A DNA stretch of 64,000 nucleotides from assembly GCF_029625215.1 (NCBI RefSeq), contig NZ_CP121197.1, forward strand, positions 3,472,001 through 3,536,000. The letters are read 5' to 3'. The DNA is from Aurantibacillus circumpalustris (GTDB taxonomy: Bacteria > Bacteroidota > Bacteroidia > B-17B0 > Aurantibacillaceae). The position numbers and the translations under genes are program-made. Position 1 is the first letter of the stretch. The number at the start of each line of letters is the position of its first letter. The notes beneath the pieces were generated by a model, which ran no database searches, was not told where the DNA came from, and saw only the letters and a list, made by a program, of their open reading frames with translations. Below are positions 51,835 to 60,509 of the stretch, one piece after another.

Positions 51835-52701
51835 ATGAAGCAGGCCATCTTGATAACCGCATATAAAAACGTACATCATTTGCAGCGAATTATTAATTGT
51901 TTTGATGAAAATTACTTTTTTTACATTCATATCGACAAAAAAAGTCGGCTTTCAGAACAGGAAATTTTAAACCTTCAAAAAAACAAAAACGTAGCATTAA
52001 GCCGTCGTTATAAAACCAACTGGGGCGGCATGGCCCATCTTAAAAGTATTCTTCTGCTCATGAACATGGCTTTGGAGAATAAGCAAACCAAATACATTCA
52101 TCTAATAAGCGGACATGATTTTCCGATAAAATCGCCACTATTAATCGACGAATTTCTTACAAAAAATTCCGGTAAACAGTTTCTTGAGTTTTTCCAACTT
52201 CCAACACCTAACTGGGAAAACGGAGGAATGGACAGAGTAGATTATTACAATTTACATGATTATATAGATGCGAAGGGACGCTACGGTTTTTTGATCCATA
52301 AATGCATTCGTTTACAAAAAAAACTCAACCTTAAAAGAGCGAAAAAACTTGGCAATCTGGAGCTTTTCGGCGGTTCTACTTGGTGGACCTTAAGCTCTGA
52401 ATGCTGTCTATACATCCAAGATTATATCTACCAAAACCCATCCTTTTTAAAAAAATTTAATTTCACTTTTTGTGCTGAGGAATTTTTTTTTCAGACGCTT
52501 ATTCTTAATTCACCTTTTAAAGATCATGTTGTTAACGATAATCTAAGACACATTGTGTGGGAATTAAGACATGGAAATATGCCTGCCGTACTTGATGAGA
52601 CAGATTATGAAACCCTAAAAAGCTCACCGCAGCTATTTGCCAGAAGATTTGAATATCCTTTTTCAGAAAAACTGGTCGGTCGACTAGAATCAGGAGCCTA
52701 A
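51835..52701 (+). CDS. Beta-1,6-N-acetylglucosaminyltransferase-like enzyme (GT14)
   Basis: A 288-residue GT14 (core-2/I-branching) protein: AILITAYKNVHHLQRIINCF, YFFYIHIDKKSR, NWGGMAHLKSILLLMNMALE, YIHLISGHDFPIKSP and LFGGSTWWTLSSECCLYI follow the family order, with the acidic FCAEEFFFQTLILNSPF region. It may branch or cap the polymer with GlcNAc or xylose. I choose the ATG at 51835; the frame is open 20 codons further upstream. It is transcribed alone, opposite to both flanking operons, and its stop codon overlaps that of the convergent permease gene. Confidence 0.9.
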   Translation: MKQAILITAYKNVHHLQRIINCFDENYFFYIHIDKKSRLSEQEILNLQKNKNVALSRRYKTNWGGMAHLKSILLLMNMALENKQTKYIHLISGHDFPIKSPLLIDEFLTKNSGKQFLEFFQLPTPNWENGGMDRVDYYNLHDYIDAKGRYGFLIHKCIRLQKKLNLKRAKKLGNLELFGGSTWWTLSSECCLYIQDYIYQNPSFLKKFNFTFCAEEFFFQTLILNSPFKDHVVNDNLRHIVWELRHGNMPAVLDETDYETLKSSPQLFARRFEYPFSEKLVGRLESGA

Positions 52702-53522
52702 ATATAATCAACAAAGTTTCTCTCAAACTTATAAAAGTACTTAACTCCAATAAAAAGAAACAAGAAAGAAGAAAAAATTGAAAGGAAAAAATAGATGTAG
52801 TGGTATGTAATCACATCACCAAACAAACAATACTTAAATCCATCAATAACACCAACCATTGGGTTAAGACAAAACAACCAGTGCAGGGACGTTGGAATTC
52901 TTTCCAAATAATAGGCTGAAGAAAAGATAACAGGCGTTACATACATTCCAAATTGAATCATAACAGGAACTATAAATTTAATATCTCTGAATTTCACATT
53001 GATGGTTGCGAAATAAAGTCCGAGTCCTAATCCATTAATTAAAGTAAGTCCAATAAAAACTGGTGTTAGAATCAGTTGCCAATGAAGGTCTTTGCCAGTA
53101 ATTACGAAAAGAGCCACAAGAATGATAAGCGAGATTAAGAAATCCACAAGACATACAAGTGTGGAGCCAATTGGAATTATAATTTTTGGAAAATACACTT
53201 TTGAAAAGAGATTTGAATTTCCAACAATAGAATTACTAACATCGTTAAATACGTTTGAAAACAGTTGCCACAAAACCATCGCTGACGCAACATAAACAAA
53301 ATTAGTCGCAGCATCTTGTCCGCTATTTATTTTGCTAGCAATATATCCGAATACCAGAATATTAATGAGCGGTTTCACAAGTGCCCAAATAATACCTGCA
53401 AAAGCTTGCTTGTAGCGCACTAAAAAATCACGTTTAGCCAGATTGTTTAACAGGCTACTATAACGTCTTAATTCACTAAGATTGAGGAAAGATTTATCGT
53501 TGCTGGTAATTATGGTTTTCAT
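52698..53522 (-). CDS. wzm: Polysaccharide ABC exporter permease (Wzm)
   Basis: A 274-residue ABC-2-type permease with a cytoplasmic N-terminus and six membrane segments (about 36-58, 66-90, 115-140, 150-170, 180-200, 240-262). The N-terminal RRYSSLLNNLAKRDFLVRYK, then QAFAGIIWALVKPLINILVF, and VYFPKIIIPIGSTLVCLVDF are typical of Wzm/TagG exporters. Pairs with Wzt encoded at 50407. It is the last gene of the eight-gene minus operon that begins with the flippase gene. Together Wzm/Wzt would move a completed undecaprenyl-linked glycan across the inner membrane. Confidence 0.94.
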   Translation of the reverse strand: MKTIITSNDKSFLNLSELRRYSSLLNNLAKRDFLVRYKQAFAGIIWALVKPLINILVFGYIASKINSGQDAATNFVYVASAMVLWQLFSNVFNDVSNSIVGNSNLFSKVYFPKIIIPIGSTLVCLVDFLISLIILVALFVITGKDLHWQLILTPVFIGLTLINGLGLGLYFATINVKFRDIKFIVPVMIQFGMYVTPVIFSSAYYLERIPTSLHWLFCLNPMVGVIDGFKYCLFGDVITYHYIYFFLSIFSSFLFLFIGVKYFYKFERNFVDYI

Positions 53523-53587
53523 TAAATATTATGAGGTGTAAATATAAGGTAAATTAAGTTTTAGAATTAAAACATCATAATAGCGCT

Positions 53588-54871
53588 TTACACTTTGGTT
53601 TTATTTATTGCGGATAAAGCGCTATAACCAAAAAAAGTATTGAAGATTGCGAAAAACAAGATTCCTTTATTAGCATCCAAAATATTTTCCGTATAAAAAC
53701 CTATCATTAATAACAATAGAAATGATAGGTACATAAAATCTCTATTCTTAATTGCCAGATAGATGTAATAAAAAAACAAACTAATAAAAATAATAAGCCC
53801 AATAAAGCCATTTTTCACCCAAAAAGAAAGGTATTGATTATGAGTATTGAAATTCTCTAAGTAAGAAATAAATAATCCTTTTATAGCATACCTAGTCTTA
53901 AGCATTTCAATCTCATCACCTGTACCATAACCAAAAGCCGGTGATTCCTTAATAAGATCCATTGCGCATTCCCAACGTTTTATTCGTGGTTCTGTGGCGC
54001 TATAATTTATAAATTCGCCATTACCAGTTGATTTAATTTCAGAAATTAATTCAATAGAAAATCTTGTGTTTAAATACGGTACCTTTTTCACGAGGAAAAA
54101 AACCGCAAAAAGCAATAAGGTAGACACTATTAAATATCTTAATTTGTTGGTAACATGATAAAACGGAAACACGAAAATTAAAACAAACAATGTTGAAATT
54201 ATGGCATTACGTGATGCAAGAAATAACAACCCAGCCAATAAAATCACAAGACAAATAGATGCTATAATAATTTTTAATCCGAATTTTTGTTTAATAGTAA
54301 ATGTAACGAGATAGATAATTGATAAAGCAACATAAAGTGACAAGTAACCAGCGTGAATATCTAAGGGTCTAGAAAACTGATGGTTGAAAAAAGCTCCAGA
54401 GAAAACAGTTTTTACAAATGGCAAATGAAGAACCGTATAAATAGTATAAGACATATTTATGAACAAATAAATAATAGCAATGAGACAGCTTATTGTTAAA
54501 ACTTCTAACATTTTTTTTAATCTTTCACTCGTTATCTTTATTGAAATTGGAATAATAATTGGCATTAAAAAAATTGTCAACTGTCGTTCAAGCAAAAATC
54601 CTGCGTCGCTTTTATGCAATGAATAAAAATAACCTATCACACCTAAAAAATAAATCCCCTGAAAAACCCAAAACTGTTTTGGAATGCGCTTTAGATAACT
54701 TTTTTTTAAGTTCAGTAATGTTAAAGCACAAAATGTAATAAATAGGATTGAAGAATAGAATAAGTCGTAGGGCAAAGAAAATGTTAAGATTAATAAAACT
54801 ATTAGTTTTAAGTCATCATTCTTATCCTCCTCATTTATAAAGACAGTATCTTGATTTTTAAGACTTAGCAT
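53588..54871 (-). CDS. O-antigen ligase/polymerase family protein (Wzy/WaaL-like)
   Basis: A 427-residue protein with about 11-12 membrane segments and a periplasmic loop at about 260-340 that ends NFNTHNQYLSFWVKNGFIGL, the conserved His-containing region of O-antigen ligases and Wzy polymerases, which join glycans on the periplasmic face. The pattern ESPAFGYGTGDEIEML precedes it. Ligase and polymerase cannot be told apart from sequence alone. It overlaps the upstream DUF1972 GT4 gene by 14 nt and lies 65 nt before wzm. Confidence 0.87.
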   Translation of the reverse strand: MLSLKNQDTVFINEEDKNDDLKLIVLLILTFSLPYDLFYSSILFITFCALTLLNLKKSYLKRIPKQFWVFQGIYFLGVIGYFYSLHKSDAGFLLERQLTIFLMPIIIPISIKITSERLKKMLEVLTISCLIAIIYLFINMSYTIYTVLHLPFVKTVFSGAFFNHQFSRPLDIHAGYLSLYVALSIIYLVTFTIKQKFGLKIIIASICLVILLAGLLFLASRNAIISTLFVLIFVFPFYHVTNKLRYLIVSTLLLFAVFFLVKKVPYLNTRFSIELISEIKSTGNGEFINYSATEPRIKRWECAMDLIKESPAFGYGTGDEIEMLKTRYAIKGLFISYLENFNTHNQYLSFWVKNGFIGLIIFISLFFYYIYLAIKNRDFMYLSFLLLLMIGFYTENILDANKGILFFAIFNTFFGYSALSAINKTKV

Positions 54872-55955
54872 TTGAGGTTAATATTTGTTCATAGATTTGT
54901 ACTATTTTTTTCCAACTATAATCACTTTTAACTTTCTCATAATTAATTTTGACAAAGTCTTTGTTTATTTCAGTTTTATTTTCTTTTATTTCAATGATTG
55001 AACGAACATCATTTACTTCTTTAAAATAAAATGCATTCTGTAGAAGAACACTTCGATTAAAAACATTGTCATGCGCAGCAATTAAACAATGACATCCCAT
55101 TGCCTCTATTAATGAAGGGTTAGTTCCTCCAACAGAATGTCCATGGAAATAAAAATTCGAATAAAACCTTAAATTATTTACTATTTCTATTTCATAAATT
55201 GGTCCCATAAAAACTATACGTTCGTCTAGTCTATATTTTTCTTTTAAATAGGTGCCAAATTTATTTTTATAGTTTCCTATCACTAAAAAAGAGTGATTTG
55301 ATTTTGCTTCATGTACCCCGTCCAATATCATTTCAATGTTATTCTCTGGTTCCATTCGAGCAATAAGCATATTGTATGAATAAGGTAGTATTTTAAGACG
55401 GTTAAGAATGCTTACATCTGGCATATCAAAAAGATCAGCACCATAAGCAACATATTTTGAGTCAACTTTATAAGTGTTTTGTAAATACTCCTTTATTGCC
55501 ATTGAATCGGCTATTAAATCGTCACTCATTTTCACCGCCAAGCTTTCTGCATACTTTAAAAATCGTTGAACATTTTTACTATACTTGCTCCTTTTCCATT
55601 CTAGCCCATCCATATTAGTAACTAAGTAGCTGTTTTTAGGAAACAAATGCATCCAAACTGAGCTACTCGTGTATCCCAAATTAAGGATAACATCAAATTT
55701 ATGTTTACGTGTATTTACAATGCATTTAAAATCATAAATAAACTGACCAATAGTTCCTAATGTCTTTTCTGGATCATATTGATGGATGATATTCACACCT
55801 TTCCAAACTTTTTCCTGGTAAACGTGCTTGTGAGAGTTATATACAAAAACAGAATGTCCATGTTCAATTAAGCCAAGCGAAAGGTATTCTGCCAACTGCT
55901 CAAAACCACCATAATTATTTGGAATACCACGAGTACCTATTATAGCTATTTTCAT
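54858..55955 (-). CDS. GT4-family glycosyltransferase with DUF1972 domain
   Basis: A 365-residue enzyme starting MKIAIIGTRGIPNNYGGFEQ, which is diagnostic for the DUF1972/rhamnosyltransferase-like GT4 group. The C-terminal lobe has MLIARMEPENNIEMILDGVH, FMGPIYEIEIVNNLRFYSNF and the HSVGGTNPSLIEAMGCHCLI signature. Relatives add rhamnose or glucose to lipid-linked glycans. ATG overlap of 4 nt with the upstream transferase and 14-nt overlap with the downstream ligase-like gene show a tight operon. Confidence 0.92.
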   Translation of the reverse strand: MKIAIIGTRGIPNNYGGFEQLAEYLSLGLIEHGHSVFVYNSHKHVYQEKVWKGVNIIHQYDPEKTLGTIGQFIYDFKCIVNTRKHKFDVILNLGYTSSSVWMHLFPKNSYLVTNMDGLEWKRSKYSKNVQRFLKYAESLAVKMSDDLIADSMAIKEYLQNTYKVDSKYVAYGADLFDMPDVSILNRLKILPYSYNMLIARMEPENNIEMILDGVHEAKSNHSFLVIGNYKNKFGTYLKEKYRLDERIVFMGPIYEIEIVNNLRFYSNFYFHGHSVGGTNPSLIEAMGCHCLIAAHDNVFNRSVLLQNAFYFKEVNDVRSIIEIKENKTEINKDFVKINYEKVKSDYSWKKIVQIYEQILTSNAKS

Positions 55956-57079
55956 ATTCCGTTTTTTATAAGACGTTCATCAATCTGATCGGCTCTTCGA
56001 TCTAAAATATTAAATAATTTTTTCTCAAAAACATTTACAGTAAAGTGAGAAATATAATATTTGTAGCCTAAACTACTCATACTATTCCGTTTCTCAGGGT
56101 TATCTAACAACTGTTTAACCGCCAAATACACTGCGTCTGAACTTATTTCATTCATAATTACCCCCCTCCCTTCACCAAGCACATCAGGAATACCACCTAT
56201 ATTCGTAGATATACACGGCACTCCAAATTGCATTGCCTCCAGAAGAACTAAACCAAATGTATCATAATTACTCGGTAAAATGAAAACATCTGCATTTCTA
56301 AACTCGGCATACTTTTCTTCCCCAAACTTTGGTCCAATTAGCTCAATGACTTCTTTGAGTTTTTTCTCTTTAATCAATTTTTCTAAATCCAAATAACTTA
56401 AGTCACCTTCAGATCCTACAACCCGAAGTTTAATGGTATAACCACTTTCAACTAATTTCTCGATAGCATTAATCAATAATAAAATGCCTTTACCCTTTAT
56501 AAGATTTGAAAGATATAAGAGTTTTACTGGACCTTGGGTTACTTTGTAATTATTTTCGAAATTAACTTGTGGGATACCATTCGGCAGAATATAAACAGCA
56601 CCACTATAGATTAACTCAATATCCTCAATTAAAAAAGGCGAAAGGCAGATAACCTCCACATTTTTAAAAACGTATTTGTATAATTTTTTTCTAAATTGAG
56701 ACTTTTCGGCCGACCTTTTAAATCCATGTGTATGAAGGTGCAATATAGGTTTTAATCTAAATATTCTTGCAATCAGAACAATTAAAGAGTCTTTAATAAA
56801 AGCAAAACCCCAGGGAAAAACTGTAATATAAACATAATCGTAACGATTAAACATCATTTTATAAATGGCTCTGAATGCTATTCCTACCGTTAAAAAATAT
56901 TTATAAACGAATCCTTTTTGAAGATCATTAATGTTCTTAGCTGTTGCCAAATTAATATAATCGCATTCAAATGAATCGTTTATTAGTTTGCTTTCTTTTA
57001 TTATTTTATTCATCACTGACACACCGTGTATTGGAGGTGGCAGTTGCATTATGAATAATATTTTTTTTTTGCGTGACAA
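55952..57079 (-). CDS. Glycosyltransferase, GT4 family
   Basis: A 375-residue GT-B enzyme: KKKILFIMQLPPPIHGVSVM, PILHLHTHGFKRSAEKSQFR, YILPNGIPQVNFENN, LLYLSNLIKGKGILLLINAI and the GT4 motif NYDTFGLVLLEAMQFGVPCI with E-x7-E-like spacing, then NIGGIPDVLGEGRG. The start is TTG at 57079, 4 nt after the previous stop; the nearest ATG would remove the first strand of the fold. Substrate unknown. Confidence 0.92.
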   Translation of the reverse strand: MSRKKKILFIMQLPPPIHGVSVMNKIIKESKLINDSFECDYINLATAKNINDLQKGFVYKYFLTVGIAFRAIYKMMFNRYDYVYITVFPWGFAFIKDSLIVLIARIFRLKPILHLHTHGFKRSAEKSQFRKKLYKYVFKNVEVICLSPFLIEDIELIYSGAVYILPNGIPQVNFENNYKVTQGPVKLLYLSNLIKGKGILLLINAIEKLVESGYTIKLRVVGSEGDLSYLDLEKLIKEKKLKEVIELIGPKFGEEKYAEFRNADVFILPSNYDTFGLVLLEAMQFGVPCISTNIGGIPDVLGEGRGVIMNEISSDAVYLAVKQLLDNPEKRNSMSSLGYKYYISHFTVNVFEKKLFNILDRRADQIDERLIKNGI

Positions 57080-57083
57080 AAGA

Positions 57084-58037
57084 CTATTTTATAAATGAAT
57101 AAAGCGAACTTATAACTCTTTTAGGGAGGAAGGAAATAAACAGTAAGGCATATGAATAATAGTCTACAGGTTTTAATTTTATAGCTTTAATTAAATGTTC
57201 TTGAGCTAATTTTGGTTGATAATTATTCCATAGATATTTTTTGGACACAAACATATGGTAACCGTATTTTTTAATTTTAATAGAGTTTTGGTTTTTAATA
57301 ATATTACTCAACTCCCTTTCGTCTTCCTTTGAAATTGGTTTATTGCTTAATAATATGTTCTTTCTTAGTTCTAAAAAACGTTTTCCTCTAACTCGTTCAT
57401 CGGTTGTTACAGATTCAGGGTTTAGCCTCACTTTTACAAGCGGTTTTGGGAAGTTACAAACTTTACCCTTTTTAAGAACTTTAATCCACAGTAAATGATC
57501 TTCAAAAGTATGGGCATCAGGATCATAACCACCACATTCAAGAATTTCTTTCTTTAAAAAAAAAACTACACTGTGAATAAAAGGGTTCCTATCATAGATC
57601 CGTTTTTCAATTTCTTCATTTGTATGACCGTTACAGGAATAATTAAAAATAAAATCTCCGTGTAAATTAATATACTCGGCATCAGAACCAATTAATACAT
57701 ATTGGGGATTTGCGATCATGAACTCATACTGCTCCATAAACCGTGTCGGATAGCAAATGTCATCTGCATCTACTCTTGCTACGTATTTACCACTTGCACT
57801 TTCCAATCCTGTATTTAAGGCGCTCGAAACTCCACCATTAACTCTGTTTATTAATTTAATTCGTTCATCATTATAAGACCTAATAATATTTTCAGTATTA
57901 TCGGTAGAGCCATCGTTAATAATTAAAAACTCGAAATTTTTAAAGGTTTGACCAAGAACGCTGTCAATTGCATCTCTTAAATATTTTTCGCCATTATAAA
58001 CAGGCATTAGCGCTGTTATAGGTATGCTCTTACTCAT
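57084..58037 (-). CDS. Glycosyltransferase, GT2 family
   Basis: A 317-residue GT-A enzyme: ITALMPVYNGEKYLRDAIDS, FLIINDGSTDNTENIIRSYN, RVDADDICYPTRFMEQYEFM with the metal-binding DADD, and FEDHLLWIKVLKKGKVCNFP. Probably inverting. Its start overlaps the preceding membrane-protein gene by 8 nt, and its stop is 4 nt before the next transferase. The C-terminal 80 residues are helical and basic, possibly membrane-peripheral. Confidence 0.92.
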   Translation of the reverse strand: MSKSIPITALMPVYNGEKYLRDAIDSVLGQTFKNFEFLIINDGSTDNTENIIRSYNDERIKLINRVNGGVSSALNTGLESASGKYVARVDADDICYPTRFMEQYEFMIANPQYVLIGSDAEYINLHGDFIFNYSCNGHTNEEIEKRIYDRNPFIHSVVFFLKKEILECGGYDPDAHTFEDHLLWIKVLKKGKVCNFPKPLVKVRLNPESVTTDERVRGKRFLELRKNILLSNKPISKEDERELSNIIKNQNSIKIKKYGYHMFVSKKYLWNNYQPKLAQEHLIKAIKLKPVDYYSYALLFISFLPKRVISSLYSFIK

Positions 58038-59631
58038 CTAGGGATTGTTTTGTTTTTCCACTTTTTGCAATATCAATGAACATCATTAACTCAAAAATAA
58101 CAACAATCGTAAATGACTCAAACCAATAGTCGGTAATTAAAAAGAATAAACACATTGGTAAAATAATTTTCCCAAATGTTAGTCTTTTAAATCTTTTTAA
58201 ATAGAAAACAACATAGAAGGCGAAAAAAAGAAAAATACCAATTACACCGTATTCTCCAAGCAGCTGATTAAATACTGAGTTTGGGAAATTAATTATGGAA
58301 TGCTCGTCTGGTGATTGAACAAAATAACTCAACGACAATTTTAAATGATTATCTTTAAATTCAGGCGATATGTATTTTAAGTTTTCAAAATATCTCCCTG
58401 TAAATCCCATGTTTGTTGCCTTATAAGCCAGTTTTGAAGAAAAATTTCCAGCACCAGCTCCAACTAGAAAATTTAAAGTATTCCTTTTTGAAAAATTAAA
58501 TGTTTCAACAAACGACAGATACTTACCGGGCATCACACCGTAATAGTTTTTATACAAATATTCCGAAGTATCAGCATAAAGCGAATTATATAATAATACA
58601 AAGTGGTTCCTATTTTCATTTCGTTCTTTTATCGCAGAAATATCCTCCGATAACTGTTTTTCTATTTCTAATTTCTTCTTCTCAATAATTAAATTATTAA
58701 CTAATTCCTTGCTAGTTTTTTTCAGTATCAGATCTCCCTTTTTTTGCTTGACATAATCGCTAATTAAATGATCCTTTTCAGAATTATCGTGCCAATGAGT
58801 TGTTATGGGTTTTTCGTTTAAATGCAAAAGGTCTTTGGCTTTTACATTTAAATAATGAAGATTTGAAGGAGATATTTTAATTATAAAAATTACAGCAAAC
58901 GTCAAATAACAAAGAATTAAGCTTTTATGAAATTTAGATGCGTCTAAAATTAAAACAGATACAAAAAACAACACTAAAATAAAATTACCTAAATTACTAG
59001 TTGTATAAATTGCCACGACGTGACAGACAAAGGATAACAAATATTTTCTTTGATAAAGAAAATAGAAAATTCCAAACGAATTAACTATCATATTCGCAGT
59101 ACTTATATCAAACATTACACCTTTAATGTAGTCACCTGTTGAAGCTGAGTACTTGTAGTTAAATCCATCAAAAGAATATGGGTTCATAGTATTAACTTCA
59201 AACATAATTTTTATGAGTTCATATAAACAGACAATAGCATTGATTATAAAAAAATAGCTTATCGCCTTCTCGACCTTTTTAATGTCTTGGATTTCGGAAG
59301 CTCTTCTAAGCTGATGTATTACCAACAAAGACGCCGTCCAAAAAGCTAATCCCAACAGGTGCACAACATTACCTTTTATGTCGTTATTAAAAAAGATTGC
59401 AATTTGGATTAGTGAGAGGAATATAATGAGCGGGTAAAATAATGGCAACCGCCCCTTTCTAAATTCAAATTTGAAATTTGGCCGTAAAAAGTAAATAAAA
59501 ATTATCCCTACCAATTTAACTATTAGGCTAACATTAAGTACTAAAATCAGGAATACCAGTAACACCAAATCAGTTGATTTTCCAAAATTGGAAATCTTGT
59601 TTTTTATTTGATGTGAAAATCTTAGGTTCAT
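58030..59631 (-). CDS. Multispanning Wzy-like polymerase candidate
   Basis: A 533-residue membrane protein with about 11-12 membrane segments and a large periplasmic loop of about 190 residues (roughly 275-465). The loop has the basic/polar composition of Wzy substrate loops and ends HSIINFPNSVFNQLLGEYGV before a further segment, a pattern typical of O-antigen polymerases. It is the second such protein of the locus, the other being at 53588. The loop is unusually long and Lys-rich. Assignment rests on topology and context; sequence conservation in this group is weak. Confidence 0.72.
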   Translation of the reverse strand: MNLRFSHQIKNKISNFGKSTDLVLLVFLILVLNVSLIVKLVGIIFIYFLRPNFKFEFRKGRLPLFYPLIIFLSLIQIAIFFNNDIKGNVVHLLGLAFWTASLLVIHQLRRASEIQDIKKVEKAISYFFIINAIVCLYELIKIMFEVNTMNPYSFDGFNYKYSASTGDYIKGVMFDISTANMIVNSFGIFYFLYQRKYLLSFVCHVVAIYTTSNLGNFILVLFFVSVLILDASKFHKSLILCYLTFAVIFIIKISPSNLHYLNVKAKDLLHLNEKPITTHWHDNSEKDHLISDYVKQKKGDLILKKTSKELVNNLIIEKKKLEIEKQLSEDISAIKERNENRNHFVLLYNSLYADTSEYLYKNYYGVMPGKYLSFVETFNFSKRNTLNFLVGAGAGNFSSKLAYKATNMGFTGRYFENLKYISPEFKDNHLKLSLSYFVQSPDEHSIINFPNSVFNQLLGEYGVIGIFLFFAFYVVFYLKRFKRLTFGKIILPMCLFFLITDYWFESFTIVVIFELMMFIDIAKSGKTKQSLDE

Positions 59632-59663
59632 AGAAAATTACGTGGTAATAGCTTTTATAATAT

Positions 59664-60506
59664 TCATTTAATCTCAAAGAGAACTACATTGTTATCTACA
59701 AGTATTTCAGAATAATATTTAAAGTTGTGTTTTTTTGCGAAAATAGTTTTGTATTGACTTGCCCTGAATCTAAACTTTTTATAATTCGATTTGATAATCG
59801 GAAAATGTCCAGTTCCAAAACCATCCAAATAAGCAACATTTAAACCATTTTGTTTCGCACGCAGAAAAAAATCTTCGTGTTCACCCAACTTAAGTTCGTC
59901 ATCCCAACCACCAATTTTTCTAATCGACTCAGTATTGGCAATAAAAAAATTATTAACAATGTCGCACCTATGTGGCGAGGTAATTGGTTTTTTATGAGAA
60001 ATCAACAATTTGCATTCATCCGCGTTAATAACAAAATTGCCAATATATCTACTAGTTTCGTATTGATTAAAAATGTACCTTTTTAGTTTTTTTGGTTCAC
60101 TAACAATCAACTTTACTAATCGTTTTAAATTAGAAACGGTTACGTAATTGTAAAAATCGCCACCAACAATATCAAAATTATTCTCTACAATACAATTAAA
60201 TGCTTTTCCTACATCCGATCTTTTATCTAGAACAAAATCATCGTCACAGAGCAAAAAATAAGGTGTAGTTAACATACTAAGAAGGACATTTCTGCCTTTC
60301 GACAAGCCTGAATCGAAAGCAATTGGGATATATTTTATATTTAAATCAGGGAATAATTCTTTAATTTCCTTCCCAGAATCAACTTTACTATCATCAACAA
60401 TAATAATAGGAAACGAATAACCAGTATTTCTAATTGAAAGTAATAATTTCTTAAGTGACTTAGGTCTTTCAAATGTTTTTATGATAATACTTATCTTTTG
60501 TTCCAT
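59664..60506 (-). CDS. Glycosyltransferase, GT2 family
   Basis: A 280-residue GT-A enzyme: ISIIIKTFERPKSLKKLLLS, FPIIIVDDSKVDSGKEIKEL, YFLLCDDDFVLDKRSDVGKA with the DDD metal site, and GGWDDELKLGEHEDFFLRAK, which matches the GalNAc/Gal-T7-like acceptor motif GGxDExxxxGEHEDFFLR. That motif suggests a Gal or GalNAc donor by resemblance to galactosyltransferase group enzymes. It lies 3 nt after the flippase gene and 32 nt before the Wzy-like gene. Confidence 0.9.
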   Translation of the reverse strand: MEQKISIIIKTFERPKSLKKLLLSIRNTGYSFPIIIVDDSKVDSGKEIKELFPDLNIKYIPIAFDSGLSKGRNVLLSMLTTPYFLLCDDDFVLDKRSDVGKAFNCIVENNFDIVGGDFYNYVTVSNLKRLVKLIVSEPKKLKRYIFNQYETSRYIGNFVINADECKLLISHKKPITSPHRCDIVNNFFIANTESIRKIGGWDDELKLGEHEDFFLRAKQNGLNVAYLDGFGTGHFPIIKSNYKKFRFRASQYKTIFAKKHNFKYYSEILVDNNVVLFEIK

Positions 60507-60509
60507 TAA

